A stretch of 64,000 bases of DNA from Planctomycetota bacterium (lineage in GTDB: Bacteria > Planctomycetota > UBA11346). The notes below the pieces were generated by a model. The model saw nothing but the letters and a program-made list of their open reading frames with translations, ran no database searches and was not told where the DNA came from. The position numbers were made by a program, and so were the translations under genes. The stretch lies in NCBI GenBank assembly GCA_014193115.1, contig BJHQ01000007.1, positions 159,729 through 223,728 on the forward strand. The letters run 5' to 3'. Below, one piece after another: positions 39,001 to 49,722 of this stretch. Positions within the stretch are counted from its first letter, which is position 1; each line of letters opens with the position of its first letter.

Positions 39001-40753
39001 GTTCACCGCCCGGGCGGCGATCGATGGCAACCTGATCTTCGTGTGGAACGTGATCGTCAGCCACGGACCGCACTGCCCGGATGCCTATGTCGAGTGCTGC
39101 GCCTATGACCGCGCCACCGGCCGGGTGCTGATCCGCCAGAACCGCCTCCATCCGGGATTGGCCCGCGGCGGTCCGACCACAGTGCAGGGCGGACGTTTGT
39201 ACCTGTGCGAACCCGGCGCCGAGCCTTTCGTCTTTGCCAAGCTGGGACGCATCACCGTGCTGTCGGCCACCGCCGATCTGCCGGTGCTCGGCGGCGGCGA
39301 TCTCGATCCGCGGTCCAGGGAGCCACTGGTGGTCGGCGGTCGCTTGATCGTCAGATCCCCCGAAGGCCTGTACGCGATCGCACGCAAGGATGAGCAGCGC
39401 CAGCTCGCAGCGCGGGTCGTGCTCGACCGCCTCGGCCTGCCGCCGGTCCCCGATCTGGCGCCGCTGCTCAGCGCCCTGGACCGCGTCCCAGTCGGCGCCG
39501 ACCTGCCGGTGACCATCCTCGCCGATGGGCTGGCTCCAACCCGTTGGCTCGGGCTCGGGCCGATGGCGACGCCGCCGTCCAATCCGCTGGCTCTGGTGCC
39601 TGGCGCGCCTGGCGCGCCGACCTGGCGTCCCTTGGCCCGCAACGAGGCTTGGCGCGATCCGCCGCTGTACCATCGGCAAAATGAATTGCAGGGCACTGGC
39701 GACATCGTGCCGACCTTCACCGGGCACCTCGATCCGGCGAGCTGCGCCAGCGCCACCGCCAGCGGTCTGTTTTATGCCTTGCTCGACAACCAGCGCGAAC
39801 GCCTGGTCGTACCGCGGATGAAAGGCCCCGGCCTCACCCTGTGGGTTTCGGGCCGCAAACTCCTCGCCGGCGAGGCGGTGCGCCTGGCTCCGGGATTGCA
39901 TCCCGTGCTGGTCCAAGTCGATCCGCCCTGGTTCGCCCAGACCACGGTCAAACCGTTCCCGCCAGTCGATGTGGCCAAAGGCCTCGCGGCCGGCCTGCTG
40001 ACCTCGGTCTGGCCAGGCGAATGGAAGGTTGCCGGCCCGATCAGCGCCGATGTGCCGCCGCTTGATGGCGCCCAGCTGACCTCGGTTCCAGCCGAGGAGC
40101 TGGCCGTCGGCCAAGCCGTGGTGCGGGTGCACCCGGTGCCCGATCCCGATCACCGGCTGCGCCTGACCCGCCTGGTCGACCTCGCTCCAGGCCAACCCTT
40201 CGACTTCAAGGACCAGCCGGCCACGGTGGTCATCGGCCACCCGGTCAGCGCCTACGCCTTCACCACCATCACGGTTCCAACCGATGGCGTCCTTTATGGC
40301 ACAGCAGCGGTCGACTGGCACATGCGTTGGTTCGTCGACGGCCGGCCGGCCTATGCCACCTTGGCAACGGGCAATGGCGGCGACCCGGAACAGATCGGCA
40401 TGCATCCGTTTTCGATCCCGGTCACCGCTGGAAAGCACGTGGTCTGCGTCGAATTGAAGCCGGGATCCAAAGGCTGGCAGCTGCGCGCCGACTTGGCGTT
40501 CAGCGCCAAAACCCTCGACGAACTGTCCGCGATCCGGGTCGAATCCAAGATCAAGCCTATGCCGCCCGACCTGCGCCTCGACCCGGCCTTCGCCGATCTG
40601 CCGCTATCGAGCGAACGGATGGCAGTTTGGCTGCGCAACGCCAAGCCGCTTCGCGAGTTGCTGCAATCGATCGTGAAGGATCTTCCGGGAACCAAGGAAG
40701 CGGGCGAAGCCAAGACCGCCCTCGCCACGTTGGATGCGGCGCAAGGGAAGTAA
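36044..40753 (+). CDS. Giant secreted protein with PQQ-like beta-propeller repeats
   Basis: Signal peptide MRRSLPFLLIACAARIVAG; propeller repeats GGLLYVPTLGRLHAVDPATGTVRWSKDLG, GVVALDAATGAIAGRWDLRGG; flanking beta-rich regions (VRFALDAADQAQVYLDGRLVWAAPV). Confidence 0.8.
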   Translation: MRRSLPFLLIACAARIVAGEPLAEAQEGLRNLLSLREKAIAQLPKDARELRLSLEGAADRDDAEVVLRQRAGSWTGGYAQVPGWAQATMPEWRRYYLGNRSDANWRDGLPFAVDAGGLAWSDTAVTGDLVVTYRYDTPEAVRVPAGKMVNFWDRFVSSGNTVERKVIHRIDAAIVPDAWLVELVLEDGVTWPVKPRASKPKNATGDAEKDAKAAAAQAAQREARAAAEAQATSRFITKIETPAPPAVPEEANAPTRVPVVLRLRLPSGPTTPVRAVTPLWLAGFHEADASGLVLKGTKLTGTLTVYLHQDGWSPWGGGKNWQVQPTPATYRIDADLAGGAITGTYAAQGVPTDLTLSSQSYGVTAMPNPLGSWNGRIMGRAGRLVAGRHGTTGDLGSSAGAVLGSVEIAGSPGPAPAVPSDVVGCALAAESVLADLRALALIQANPGFAWHRARVQADLARTDWTVADPAAAAGWISRSARWYAAAPAPLPPALPEAGSDSLSLGSASCAGVLPATGWHHLATWQVSDLLQLRPGIEQDSCPFPDVVPAGLPLLQDADRLGCRRLNPDRREWSILTPPGPTVLLPRADAPIFPRYSGKVFIAAGTFQLDRQGPVRFALDAADQAQVYLDGRLVWAAPVRSYRTRPGGRQIVTVDLAAGDHQVVVRNHQERISPWFQFALSRDAAQAGPAAKPVAAVVDPRDAVGEPPVSWDLARDTAWRLPELAGTSAPLALGGLLYVPTLGRLHAVDPATGTVRWSKDLGAAPPADQAKSDKSDRPRPIAYDGAVIAANPLDGSVLRCNPDGSVAWTAASGLGVGVLHRLGDRIIAEGRQLDAKEANAVGVVALDAATGAIAGRWDLRGGVGAGAQGAGSISSGGFDASLTAVIQLRSEKRLHGVYLSSAGILIDVLDGGGMRLLDVDWPGQWDDGLSRYNGVLVTRSTVTADGADLVLASQMGVHLVTFWPGPDGRLAYGPRWMAGGQNSGHGGFTARAAIDGNLIFVWNVIVSHGPHCPDAYVECCAYDRATGRVLIRQNRLHPGLARGGPTTVQGGRLYLCEPGAEPFVFAKLGRITVLSATADLPVLGGGDLDPRSREPLVVGGRLIVRSPEGLYAIARKDEQRQLAARVVLDRLGLPPVPDLAPLLSALDRVPVGADLPVTILADGLAPTRWLGLGPMATPPSNPLALVPGAPGAPTWRPLARNEAWRDPPLYHRQNELQGTGDIVPTFTGHLDPASCASATASGLFYALLDNQRERLVVPRMKGPGLTLWVSGRKLLAGEAVRLAPGLHPVLVQVDPPWFAQTTVKPFPPVDVAKGLAAGLLTSVWPGEWKVAGPISADVPPLDGAQLTSVPAEELAVGQAVVRVHPVPDPDHRLRLTRLVDLAPGQPFDFKDQPATVVIGHPVSAYAFTTITVPTDGVLYGTAAVDWHMRWFVDGRPAYATLATGNGGDPEQIGMHPFSIPVTAGKHVVCVELKPGSKGWQLRADLAFSAKTLDELSAIRVESKIKPMPPDLRLDPAFADLPLSSERMAVWLRNAKPLRELLQSIVKDLPGTKEAGEAKTALATLDAAQGK

Positions 40754-40995
40754 GGACTCGCGCAACAACCAGACGCGCATTTCGGAGCGGCGATGAAGGC
40801 ATCGCCGCACCGGGATCTGCGCTAGTGACGAGCGCACCATGCAGGTCAGAGATGCATGACCTCGGTCTGGCGTCCCGTCGTTTCCTTGGCGTCTTCGCGG
40901 TTCATCTGCTGTTTCAAGGTTGAGACTCAAGACAAAGAGCGTTCGATTCCGCATCGGTTGCGCGGCCGGGATCGGGCCGGTAATCCGCATGCCAG

Positions 40996-43900
40996 GTGAT
41001 CAGTCAACTTCTTCCGGAGCGCCGCCTGGCTGGTCGTTACCTGGTTGGGGCAACGCTGGGGGCGGGCGGTTTCGGCGAGGTCTGCGCCGGGATCGACCAG
41101 CGGTCAGGGTCCAAGGTCGCGATCAAGCGGCTGCTGCGCCTCGACCCCAAACGCTTGCTGCTGTTCAAGCGCGAATTCCGCCAGCTCGCTGACATCCACC
41201 ACCAGAATCTGCTGCGCTACATCGAGCTGATCGAGGAGCAGGGCGACTGGTACCTGATCATGGAATACATCGCCGGCACGGTGCTGCTGCCGTGGCTGCG
41301 CGCTGGCGAGGCCAGGATCCCCGATCTGCCGATCAGCTTCGATTTCGCTCCGACCTCAACCGTTGGCAGCGCGGTCATCCGGACTGGAACCACGACGGTG
41401 ATCGACCGGGCAGACCGGACCAGTCCGCAGCAGGTGTCCTATCCGCCCTTGCCTCCGCGCCGCTTAGAGCGCCTGCTGGGATTGCTGCCGCAATGGGTTT
41501 CCGCGCTCACCCACCTGCATTCCTCCGGCTTCATCCACTGCGATCTGACGCCGCGCAACCTGATGGTCGATGCCGATGGGCGGCTGGTCGTGCTCGATTT
41601 CGGTCTCGCCCAGCCACGCAAACGCGATCCCGCCGCCGCGCCCCAGGTCATGGGCACGGTGAGCTACATGGCCCCGGAACAGATCTGCGGCGAAGACGTC
41701 GGCCCTGCCGCCGACTGGTACGGGGTCGGTTCGGTGCTGTTCGAGGCGCTGACCGGTCGGGTCCCGTTCATCGGAACGTCCAACGAGGTCAGCCAACGCA
41801 AACTCGACCAGCCTGCCCCCGATCCACGTTCGATCTGCTCGGGGATTCCTGATGATTTGGCTGAGCTGGTGGTGGCACTGCTGGCCACTGCACCAGCCGA
41901 CCGGCCGACCGATGCGGCCCGACGCCTGCTCAGCCTGACCCGATCCGGACTGCGATCCGGACCCGGCCTGACGGTGCCTCCGCTGCCATCATCGCCCTTC
42001 GTCGGGCGCAGGGAGCAGATCAGCCGGCTCACGGCCAGGATCCGCGGCGATCACGCTGGGGTCGTGCTGCTCCACGGCCCGTCCGGCATCGGCAAGAGCG
42101 ACCTGCTGCGCCACGCCTGCGAACGCGGCGGGGACGACCGGTCGGTGTTCCTGCGCAGCCGCTGCTACCAGCACGAATCGCTGCCGTTCAAAGGTCTGGA
42201 TGGGCTGATCGATGCCGTGGCCGACCACATGAAGGACAGCGGCGCGGCGGCGGTCGAGGATCTCGTGCTGCTCAGCCTGCTATTCCCGACCTTGCGCCGG
42301 GTGGTTTCCGGCTCGCTGGCCGTCGCTGGCGATCCACGCGAATGGCGCCGCCGCGCCTTCCGCGCCCTGCGCGACCTGTTCGCCGCCTGGACCCGGTTGT
42401 ATCCCGAACTGCGCTACGTGCTGGTGATCGACGACATCCAGTGGAGCGACCAGGACAGCATCGCGGCGCTGATCGGGATGCTCGCGCCTCCGTCGCCGCC
42501 ACCGGTGCTGATGCTGCTCTCGGCCCGGACCGACGACGACCAGGGTCGGGCCGCCCAGCTGATCAGAGACGCCTTCGCCGAGGCCGGTATCACGGTCGAG
42601 GACCTGCCGGTCCAGGAGCTCGATGCCGAGGCCCTGGGCCAGCTCGCGACCCAGCTCGATCCCGACGCGGACCCGGGCAAGATCGCCAGCTGGTGCCGCG
42701 ATGCCGGCGGAAGCCCGCTGATGCTGCGCGAGATCGTGGCCGCCAATCGGCTCGGCGGTGCCGCGGGAGCGAGCTTGACCGACCTGCTCGGCCTGCGCCT
42801 GGCCGCCTTGCCGCCACGGGAACGCCGGCTGGTCGAAGCGGTCGCCATCGCCGGCAGTCCGCAGCCGATCAGCACCCTCAGCCGCGTGCTCAGCGCCCCG
42901 GACGATCTGATCGCCTGCGCCCACCGCCTTGATTCCGCCCGGCTGCTGCGCTGGCGCGGCGGAGTCGAACTCGGCCTGCATCACGACAAGATCGGCGAAA
43001 CCGCCATCAGCCTGCTCAGCCCGGCCCACCGCCGCGACAGCCACGTCCGTTTCGCCGAGGTCCTCGCCGAACAGGGCGATGCGGCCTCCGACGCGGTGTT
43101 CGAGCACTGGATGGCTGCCGACCGTCCCGAGCGGGCCTTAGGGCCGGGCATGCAGGCGGCGGCCCACGCCGAGCGGACCTTCGCTTTCGGACGGGCGGCC
43201 GAGCTGTTCGCGCGGCTCGATGCCCTGGTCGATCCCGGGGAGCGGCCAGGACTGCGTCGGCGTCAGGCCGAGGCCCTGGCCAACGCCGGCCGGGGCACCG
43301 CCGCGGCGCGGCTCTATGCCGGCCTGGCTGCCGATCCGAGCGTACCCGACCGATCCCAGCTCCGCCGCCTGGCTGCATTCCATTTCCTGCGCAGCGGCTC
43401 GGTCCTCGATGGTCTGAGCAATGCCCGCGAGGCGCTGGCCGCGGCTGGTGAGCGCTGGATCGGCCATCCGGGATGGGCGGTGGCGCGGATCATCTGGGCC
43501 CGGTTGGGCCTGCGCCTGCGCGGCTACCGGTTCGAGGAACGGCTGGACGACCCGCCGCTGCGGGTGGCCGAACGGGCTGATGCGCTGTGGTCGTTGTCGC
43601 GGGCCTTGGCTCCGGTCGATACCCTGCGCGCGGTCGAGCTGCACCTGCGCCATCTGCCGGAAATCCTCGCCCACGGCGACCTGCCGCGGGTGGTGCGGGC
43701 GATCGCCTGGGAGGCGATGCTGCTGTCGACCGAAAGCACCTCTCAACGCGCCACCGCCCAGGCGCTCCTCGGCCGGGCGCACATGCTCGCCGATCGCCTG
43801 GGTCGACCGCGGGTGCTGGCCGAGGTCGTCGCCGCCCGGTCGTATTGTGCCCGGTTCGACGGCCACCTTGACGAGGCCCTGAACCTGGCGTCATCGAGCA

Positions 43901-44658
43901 TCGACATCTACCGCTCCAGGTGCCAGGACATCGCCTGGGAGATCGGTTCGATCCTGGTGTGGTGCCGTTTTCCAGCCCTGGCCTGGAGCGGCCGGCTGGC
44001 CGAGCTCCGCCGGGAATGCGATGAGGCAGAGCGCGAGTTCGAAGGCTATGGCGACCGCTACACCCTGGTGACGCTGCGCGCCGGCCTGCTGCCATGGTTG
44101 CTGCTCGCCGAAGGCCGTCCTGACGACTCTGCGCGCTCGATCGCCGCCGCCCGGGCCGACTGGACCGCCGATGGCTGGCACCTCCAGCACCTGCTCGCCG
44201 GCCTGTCGAGCGTCCGGCTGGCGCTGTACCGCGGGGACCATGTCAGCGCGCTTGCTGAAATCGCCCAGATCTGGCCGCGCATGCGCAGCTCAGGTCAGGT
44301 GTTCAACCAGTGGTACCACGCCGACGCGCTGCTGCTCCACGGCAATGCCGCGCTGCGGGCTGGCGATCACCGATTGGCATCGCGCTTAGCCAGGCAGCTG
44401 GCCAACGTCGGCCATCCCTGGGCGAAGACCCATGCAGCGGTCATGCAGGCAGGAGCCCAGGCTCAAGCGGGAGACACGAACAAGCAGCAACGCCTGCGGG
44501 AGGCCGCCGCAGCCTATGACCAGGCTGGCCTGGCGATGTACGCTGCGGCGGCCCGGCTCGGAGCGGATCCTGCCGATGCGGCAGCTACCGCGGCGCTTAC
44601 CGTCATGGGCGTGGCTGATCCGCAGCGCTGGACGGCGACGCTGTTGCCACTTCATTGA
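40996..44658 (+). CDS. Ser/Thr protein kinase - AAA/NTPase - TPR-like regulator
   Basis: GTG start; [47 protein letters not shown]-loop [33 protein letters not shown]. Confidence 0.9.
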   Translation: MISQLLPERRLAGRYLVGATLGAGGFGEVCAGIDQRSGSKVAIKRLLRLDPKRLLLFKREFRQLADIHHQNLLRYIELIEEQGDWYLIMEYIAGTVLLPWLRAGEARIPDLPISFDFAPTSTVGSAVIRTGTTTVIDRADRTSPQQVSYPPLPPRRLERLLGLLPQWVSALTHLHSSGFIHCDLTPRNLMVDADGRLVVLDFGLAQPRKRDPAAAPQVMGTVSYMAPEQICGEDVGPAADWYGVGSVLFEALTGRVPFIGTSNEVSQRKLDQPAPDPRSICSGIPDDLAELVVALLATAPADRPTDAARRLLSLTRSGLRSGPGLTVPPLPSSPFVGRREQISRLTARIRGDHAGVVLLHGPSGIGKSDLLRHACERGGDDRSVFLRSRCYQHESLPFKGLDGLIDAVADHMKDSGAAAVEDLVLLSLLFPTLRRVVSGSLAVAGDPREWRRRAFRALRDLFAAWTRLYPELRYVLVIDDIQWSDQDSIAALIGMLAPPSPPPVLMLLSARTDDDQGRAAQLIRDAFAEAGITVEDLPVQELDAEALGQLATQLDPDADPGKIASWCRDAGGSPLMLREIVAANRLGGAAGASLTDLLGLRLAALPPRERRLVEAVAIAGSPQPISTLSRVLSAPDDLIACAHRLDSARLLRWRGGVELGLHHDKIGETAISLLSPAHRRDSHVRFAEVLAEQGDAASDAVFEHWMAADRPERALGPGMQAAAHAERTFAFGRAAELFARLDALVDPGERPGLRRRQAEALANAGRGTAAARLYAGLAADPSVPDRSQLRRLAAFHFLRSGSVLDGLSNAREALAAAGERWIGHPGWAVARIIWARLGLRLRGYRFEERLDDPPLRVAERADALWSLSRALAPVDTLRAVELHLRHLPEILAHGDLPRVVRAIAWEAMLLSTESTSQRATAQALLGRAHMLADRLGRPRVLAEVVAARSYCARFDGHLDEALNLASSSIDIYRSRCQDIAWEIGSILVWCRFPALAWSGRLAELRRECDEAEREFEGYGDRYTLVTLRAGLLPWLLLAEGRPDDSARSIAAARADWTADGWHLQHLLAGLSSVRLALYRGDHVSALAEIAQIWPRMRSSGQVFNQWYHADALLLHGNAALRAGDHRLASRLARQLANVGHPWAKTHAAVMQAGAQAQAGDTNKQQRLREAAAAYDQAGLAMYAAAARLGADPADAAATAALTVMGVADPQRWTATLLPLH

Positions 44659-44875
44659 GCATTCCCGAGGCGAGCTGGAGCTACACGTTCCGGAGCGGCG
44701 ATGCCCCCATCGCCGGCGCGACGCAGGTGCGAAAACCTCAACAATGCAGTTGAATCAATATGTCTCCAAAGAAAAACCCGGGGAAAGCTTCGCTGGCTCA
44801 ACGACCAACCAGGTGCGAATGGATCTTCCCCACTCCTTCCACCACTTGGTACTTGGCAGCTCACCAGGGAAAATC

Positions 44876-46525
44876 CTAGGCGAGTTTAGGCCCGCCTTTG
44901 CCCGGAGCTGCTGCCACTGGCTTTGGCCGTCGATTCGCCAACGCACCGACCCTGACTCCGAGCTGGTGCATGCCGAGCAGGACCGCGATCCCGCCGATCA
45001 GCCCGGTCACGAGCGCGGCCGGCGGGAACAGCAGGATCAGTCCGGTGGCGGCGACCAGCAACAGCACGCCGACGACCAGACCAGCCACACCGAGGCAGAC
45101 CGCGCCCATCAGCGCCTGGCGCCAGGCGTGCAGGGCGTGCTTGTATTCGAGGGTGTAGCCGCGCTCTTGCAGCCAGGGGCCGGCGGCGCCTTCTGGCAGG
45201 TCGAATGGCCGGCGGACATAGCCGTCGCGCCAGCTCGCCATCAGCGCGTCGCCAGCTTTGCTCACCGACTGCCTGAACGCCGGTCCAACCACCGGCACGA
45301 GATGGATGAACCAGTATTTCGCCCAGTAATACCAGCGCAGCCCGGTCATCGCCACCCGATAGCCGATCGATACCACTGACCTTCCAGGCAGTCCATCGGG
45401 CAGGATCATCGCAGCGTGGGTGGGACCGATCAGATCGACGATGATCAGCCGGGGCAGGTCCTTGCGCAGCGCTGGCGGCAGGTAATCGCGCAGGAACTGC
45501 TCCAAGGTGCGGGTCAGGCGCTTGCCCATCACGCTTTCGCCGACCACGGCCGGATCGCTCTGCACCAGAGCGAACAGGGCTTCGCTCTCGGCCCACGAGG
45601 TCGGCAGCAGCTTCGCTTCGATCCCCATCAGGTAGCCAATCACCCGCCACGCATGGGCGAACGCCTCGCGTTCTTTCTGGCTCAGGATGCAGCCCCAGCG
45701 CTCCAGGCCGCGCGGGATGAGCAGTCCGAACGTGAGCAGGGTGTAGACCAGATCGGCCTGGTTCACCGGAACGCCGCGCTCCTCGGTGTTCCAGGACGCC
45801 GGGTCGAAACCGCGGTGCCGTCCGAATCCGGAAACACCTTGGCCGAGCAGCATCTGGCGCATGCCGGCGTGGAGCAGGCGGACCTTGCGGGCCGCGATCA
45901 GCCCACCGCCCCACAGCCAGCGCCTGGCGACCGTTCCTTGCTGGCCGGAGCGATCGACATCGCTGGGATCGGCCGCCGACCAATCGTTCATGGCCAGTGC
46001 GCTGCGCGGCGGGAACGGCAGGGGCCGGTCCTCCAGGACTTGCAGACCACCGGATTCCATCACCGCGTCGAGCATCAGGCCGGTTTCGTAGATGCGCTGA
46101 TAGATGTACTTGTGCTGGCCGAGCTTGCCCGAGTCGTACAAGGCCGGGATGCCGTTCTTGATCAGATAGCAAGATGGCAGGCTGGCGCCGTAGAGCACGC
46201 CGATGATCGCGACCTGGTTGGCTTCCCAGACCGCGTTGGCGAGGCGCAGCTGGTCCGGATCGACCCAGTCCGGGGCCGGGCAGGGATCGAAATAGTCGAG
46301 ATACTTTTCCGGCATCTCGTCCATCGCCTGGGCCAGATGGGTGCCACGGGCCAAGGCCAGCTCGGGCTGGCTGGTCAGCCGGTCGGCGATCGCCAGCATC
46401 TGCGTCCAGTCGCGCCGACCGCTTGGGCTGGTCAAAATCTGCTGGGCGATGTCATCGACCGGCGGATCGCCGACCTGGCGGGCGGCATGCAATTCATCGA
46501 GGGACCAGCGGCGGGTGGCAGGCAT
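44876..46525 (-). CDS. MpaB/Lcp-like (DUF2236) oxygenase family protein
   Basis: MRQMLLGQGVSGFGRHRGFDPASWNTEERGVPVNQADLVYTLLTFG; YLMGIEAKLLPTSWAE; C-terminal TM segments. Confidence 0.7.
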   Translation of the reverse strand: MPATRRWSLDELHAARQVGDPPVDDIAQQILTSPSGRRDWTQMLAIADRLTSQPELALARGTHLAQAMDEMPEKYLDYFDPCPAPDWVDPDQLRLANAVWEANQVAIIGVLYGASLPSCYLIKNGIPALYDSGKLGQHKYIYQRIYETGLMLDAVMESGGLQVLEDRPLPFPPRSALAMNDWSAADPSDVDRSGQQGTVARRWLWGGGLIAARKVRLLHAGMRQMLLGQGVSGFGRHRGFDPASWNTEERGVPVNQADLVYTLLTFGLLIPRGLERWGCILSQKEREAFAHAWRVIGYLMGIEAKLLPTSWAESEALFALVQSDPAVVGESVMGKRLTRTLEQFLRDYLPPALRKDLPRLIIVDLIGPTHAAMILPDGLPGRSVVSIGYRVAMTGLRWYYWAKYWFIHLVPVVGPAFRQSVSKAGDALMASWRDGYVRRPFDLPEGAAGPWLQERGYTLEYKHALHAWRQALMGAVCLGVAGLVVGVLLLVAATGLILLFPPAALVTGLIGGIAVLLGMHQLGVRVGALANRRPKPVAAAPGKGGPKLA

Positions 46526-46794
46526 GGAAGATTCCCGATGGCCTACCTACGAACTGGCTCCTATCCTGGCAATGGCCCAGCGAAGATGGCTCGGCTTCTG
46601 GCGCTCGAACAAGTCATTGGACCGCCAAGTCGCCAGAACACCAAGGGGCGCTGCCCTGAAACCCAGCATCCCGCGAGGGAAGCTCCTGCCGGGTCCAGCA
46701 GTCGGGGCAGCCCCGCCAGCATCTGCAGACCAGCGAGCGCTACCTGTTCCACGGATCAGGCAGCAGTTGCTCCTGAACCAGTTCGGGGGTATCA

Positions 46795-49722
46795 ATGATC
46801 ATCCCCATGTCTCCTGATGCGGCCGCCGGCCAGGCAGAAGTCATTGCAGGGCGCTACGTCCCCGGACGCGAGATCGGTCGCGGTGCCACCGGCCGGGTGC
46901 TGGCGGCCTGGGATCAGCAGCTCGGACGCGAAGTCGCCCTCAAAATCCTCGATCCCAAGCTGAGCCGAAATGCCGAGGTGGTGGATCGGTTCGACCAGGA
47001 GGTGCGGATCACCGCCAGTCTGGTCCACCCAGGCGTGGTGGCGGTGCATGAGTCGGCGATCACCCCTGATGGCTGCCGCTGCTATGTGATGTCCCTGGCC
47101 CAGGGCAGGACGCTGGAGCATCGCCTCGAAGAATTGCGCAGCAGCCCCGATTCGTGGGCGGTCTTCCCGCTGGTCGATCGGCTGACCTTGTTCCTGAAGC
47201 TGCTCGATCTGATCGGCTATGCCCACTCGAAGGACGTGGTCCACCGCGATCTGAAGCCCGCCAACATCATCATCGGTGATTATGGCGAACTGTGGGTGCT
47301 CGATTGGGGCCTGGCCCGGACCCTGCGTCCCGCCGCCGAGGAGGCCGAGCGGACCTTCGACGATTTGTTCGCTGCCAAATCCTTGCCCGCCAAGGCCGAG
47401 GCCGCCACGATCATCATGGGCGAGGCCATCGATGCCATCGAAGTGGTCGAGCCGGCCGGACCCCATCCGCCATCGACCCGGGTCACCACCACGCCGGTGG
47501 CCCGTTCCGGTCGGCACGAACGCAGCCGCAGTCAGCGCATCCGCAGCACCCAGTTCGGCCAGGTCATGGGCTCGCCAGCGTACATGTCGCCGGAGCAGGC
47601 CCGCGGCCAGGCCGGTCTGGCCGATGCGCGCAGCGACATCTATTCCCTCGGCGTCATCCTGGTCGAGCTGCTCACCCTGCGCACCCCGAACGAGCTGGAA
47701 GGCGAGGAGCCGGTGGTGTCGCTGATCGCCCGGGTGCGCGAAGGCCGACGGAAAAAGCTGGAGGATCACTGGCCGGAGGCCCCCGGACCGCTCAAGGTGA
47801 TCAGCGAATGGGCGTTGGCCCTCGACATCCAGGACCGCTATCCCGACTGCACGGTGTTCGCACAGGATCTGCGGACCCTGCTGCTCCAACTGTCGGCCAG
47901 CTATGCCGAGCTGGAACGCCAGCGACTGGCCAAGGAACGCGAAGGCGCCTGGCTGCCGGTGGGCAGCTGGGATTTCGCTGCCTCGAACGATCCAGGGCCG
48001 TTCAGCATCCCGTCGCTGGCGATCCATGCCGAAAGCGTCGGGCAGGTCAGCCATCCTGAACTCGGCGGCATGCTGCTGGGCGGCTACGGCCTCCAGGTCT
48101 ATCCGCTGGCGGTCACCCCGGGCGAGGATGTCCGCCTGACCGTGTCCCTCGACCTGCGCAAAGGCCACGAGGTCTGGATCTTCGTCCGCGGCATCCCGCC
48201 GGCTCCGGCCTACCAGTTCCGCCTCGGCGCCTATGGCGGCCGGTGGTTGGCGATCTGTCGTGGCGAAGGCCGCAGCAGCACAATCAAAGCCGAATTCCTG
48301 ACCTTGCTGCCGTTGGTCAGGCAAGGCTCCGAAGCCCGGCGCAGCGAAGGCCGCAACCGGATCCTGATGATCGAGGCGGTCGGCTCGCAGCTGTCGTTCG
48401 CGGTCGATGGCGGCACCCCGCTGACCATCCGCGATGTCTATCCGGTGGGCTCCGATGGCGGCATCCATCTGGCTATTGCGACCTGGCACAGCCAGGCCCT
48501 GATCCATCGCCTGACCGTCGAGAGCCGGCGCAGCCCCTTGCTGGTCCCGAGCCATGTGATCGGCAATGAACTGCTCCGTCGCGGCCTGGAGCAGGCTGCC
48601 ATCGCCCACTACCGGAGATGCCTAGAAGAGCACCCGGATGGCGAGCACGCCGTGGAGCCGGCCTTCATGCTCTGCCTGGCGCTGATCCAAGCCGGACAGC
48701 TCGCTGCCGCCGAAGAGGGCCTGCGCACCTTCCTGACCAGGTACCTGGACCATCCCCTCGCCCGGGATGGCATCTTCGAACTCGCCCGCCTCCGCCTCAG
48801 CGGCGATGCCGAGCACGGCTTGGCCAAGGCCGTGCGCGAGATCATGGCCTGGCAGGAAGCTGACGACGTGGTTCGCACCCGGTTCTCGATCTGGGTCGGC
48901 GACCTGCTCGAACGCCGGGCCTTGGAACACGGCCCCGACCAATCCCTGGAGACCGATCTGGAACTGATGCGCGGCTTCATCCGCGGATCTCCGGACGAAA
49001 ACGAGCTGATCTCCACCCTCGGCACCCGCATCGGGTCGGCCCTGGGCCGCTACTCAGCGCTGCTGGTCGATCGCGAAGATGCCGCCGGCCTCTCGGCCTT
49101 GTCCAAATGCGAACAGCGGCTGCACGACCTGGGTTATAGCCTCACTCCCCGTCGCCACCGGTTGCACGCTGATTACCTGCGCCTGGCCCGTGAACTGGGC
49201 AGCGCCAACGACCCGACCACCACCATTCTGATCATCGGACGGGGCGAAGGACTCAGCACCGCCCAATCGGATTTCGTTCGCGACTGCCTGGCCCTCGCCG
49301 CATTGGGCTGCAGTGAGCAAATCCTCGATGCGCTGGCCGGCGAGGACATCACCCCGATCGAACGGGTGGTGCGGGCGACCCTGCATCTGCGCCAAGGCGA
49401 ATCCGAGGCCGCCCACGCCGACCTGGAGGTCTGCTTCCGCCTGACCGATGTGCTCGAAACCGAACGGACCTCTCTGGGCGTGCTGTTCGCCGCGCGGCTC
49501 GGCTGCTTCGGTCTGGGCTACCTGCCGTGGGAACTGGTCGCCGACGGCCTGCGCGCTGCGGTGGACATGAACCTGGCCGCCCCGCTGAAAGCCCTGGCCG
49601 CCTGGCTGGCCGAGAATCTCGGCCACCGCGACGACGCCCTGACGCTTTACAAGGAACTGAGCGAAGAGGGCTGCCGCTTTGTGCTGATCGGCAAGATGGG
49701 CCAGGAACGGCTGACAGAATAA
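46795..49722 (+). CDS. Ser/Thr protein kinase with long activation-segment insert and C-terminal TPR-like region
   Basis: EIGRGATGRVLAAWD, VALKIL, DVVHRDLKPANIIIGDYGELWVLDWGLAR, MGSPAYMSPEQARGQ. Confidence 0.92.
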   Translation: MIIPMSPDAAAGQAEVIAGRYVPGREIGRGATGRVLAAWDQQLGREVALKILDPKLSRNAEVVDRFDQEVRITASLVHPGVVAVHESAITPDGCRCYVMSLAQGRTLEHRLEELRSSPDSWAVFPLVDRLTLFLKLLDLIGYAHSKDVVHRDLKPANIIIGDYGELWVLDWGLARTLRPAAEEAERTFDDLFAAKSLPAKAEAATIIMGEAIDAIEVVEPAGPHPPSTRVTTTPVARSGRHERSRSQRIRSTQFGQVMGSPAYMSPEQARGQAGLADARSDIYSLGVILVELLTLRTPNELEGEEPVVSLIARVREGRRKKLEDHWPEAPGPLKVISEWALALDIQDRYPDCTVFAQDLRTLLLQLSASYAELERQRLAKEREGAWLPVGSWDFAASNDPGPFSIPSLAIHAESVGQVSHPELGGMLLGGYGLQVYPLAVTPGEDVRLTVSLDLRKGHEVWIFVRGIPPAPAYQFRLGAYGGRWLAICRGEGRSSTIKAEFLTLLPLVRQGSEARRSEGRNRILMIEAVGSQLSFAVDGGTPLTIRDVYPVGSDGGIHLAIATWHSQALIHRLTVESRRSPLLVPSHVIGNELLRRGLEQAAIAHYRRCLEEHPDGEHAVEPAFMLCLALIQAGQLAAAEEGLRTFLTRYLDHPLARDGIFELARLRLSGDAEHGLAKAVREIMAWQEADDVVRTRFSIWVGDLLERRALEHGPDQSLETDLELMRGFIRGSPDENELISTLGTRIGSALGRYSALLVDREDAAGLSALSKCEQRLHDLGYSLTPRRHRLHADYLRLARELGSANDPTTTILIIGRGEGLSTAQSDFVRDCLALAALGCSEQILDALAGEDITPIERVVRATLHLRQGESEAAHADLEVCFRLTDVLETERTSLGVLFAARLGCFGLGYLPWELVADGLRAAVDMNLAAPLKALAAWLAENLGHRDDALTLYKELSEEGCRFVLIGKMGQERLTE

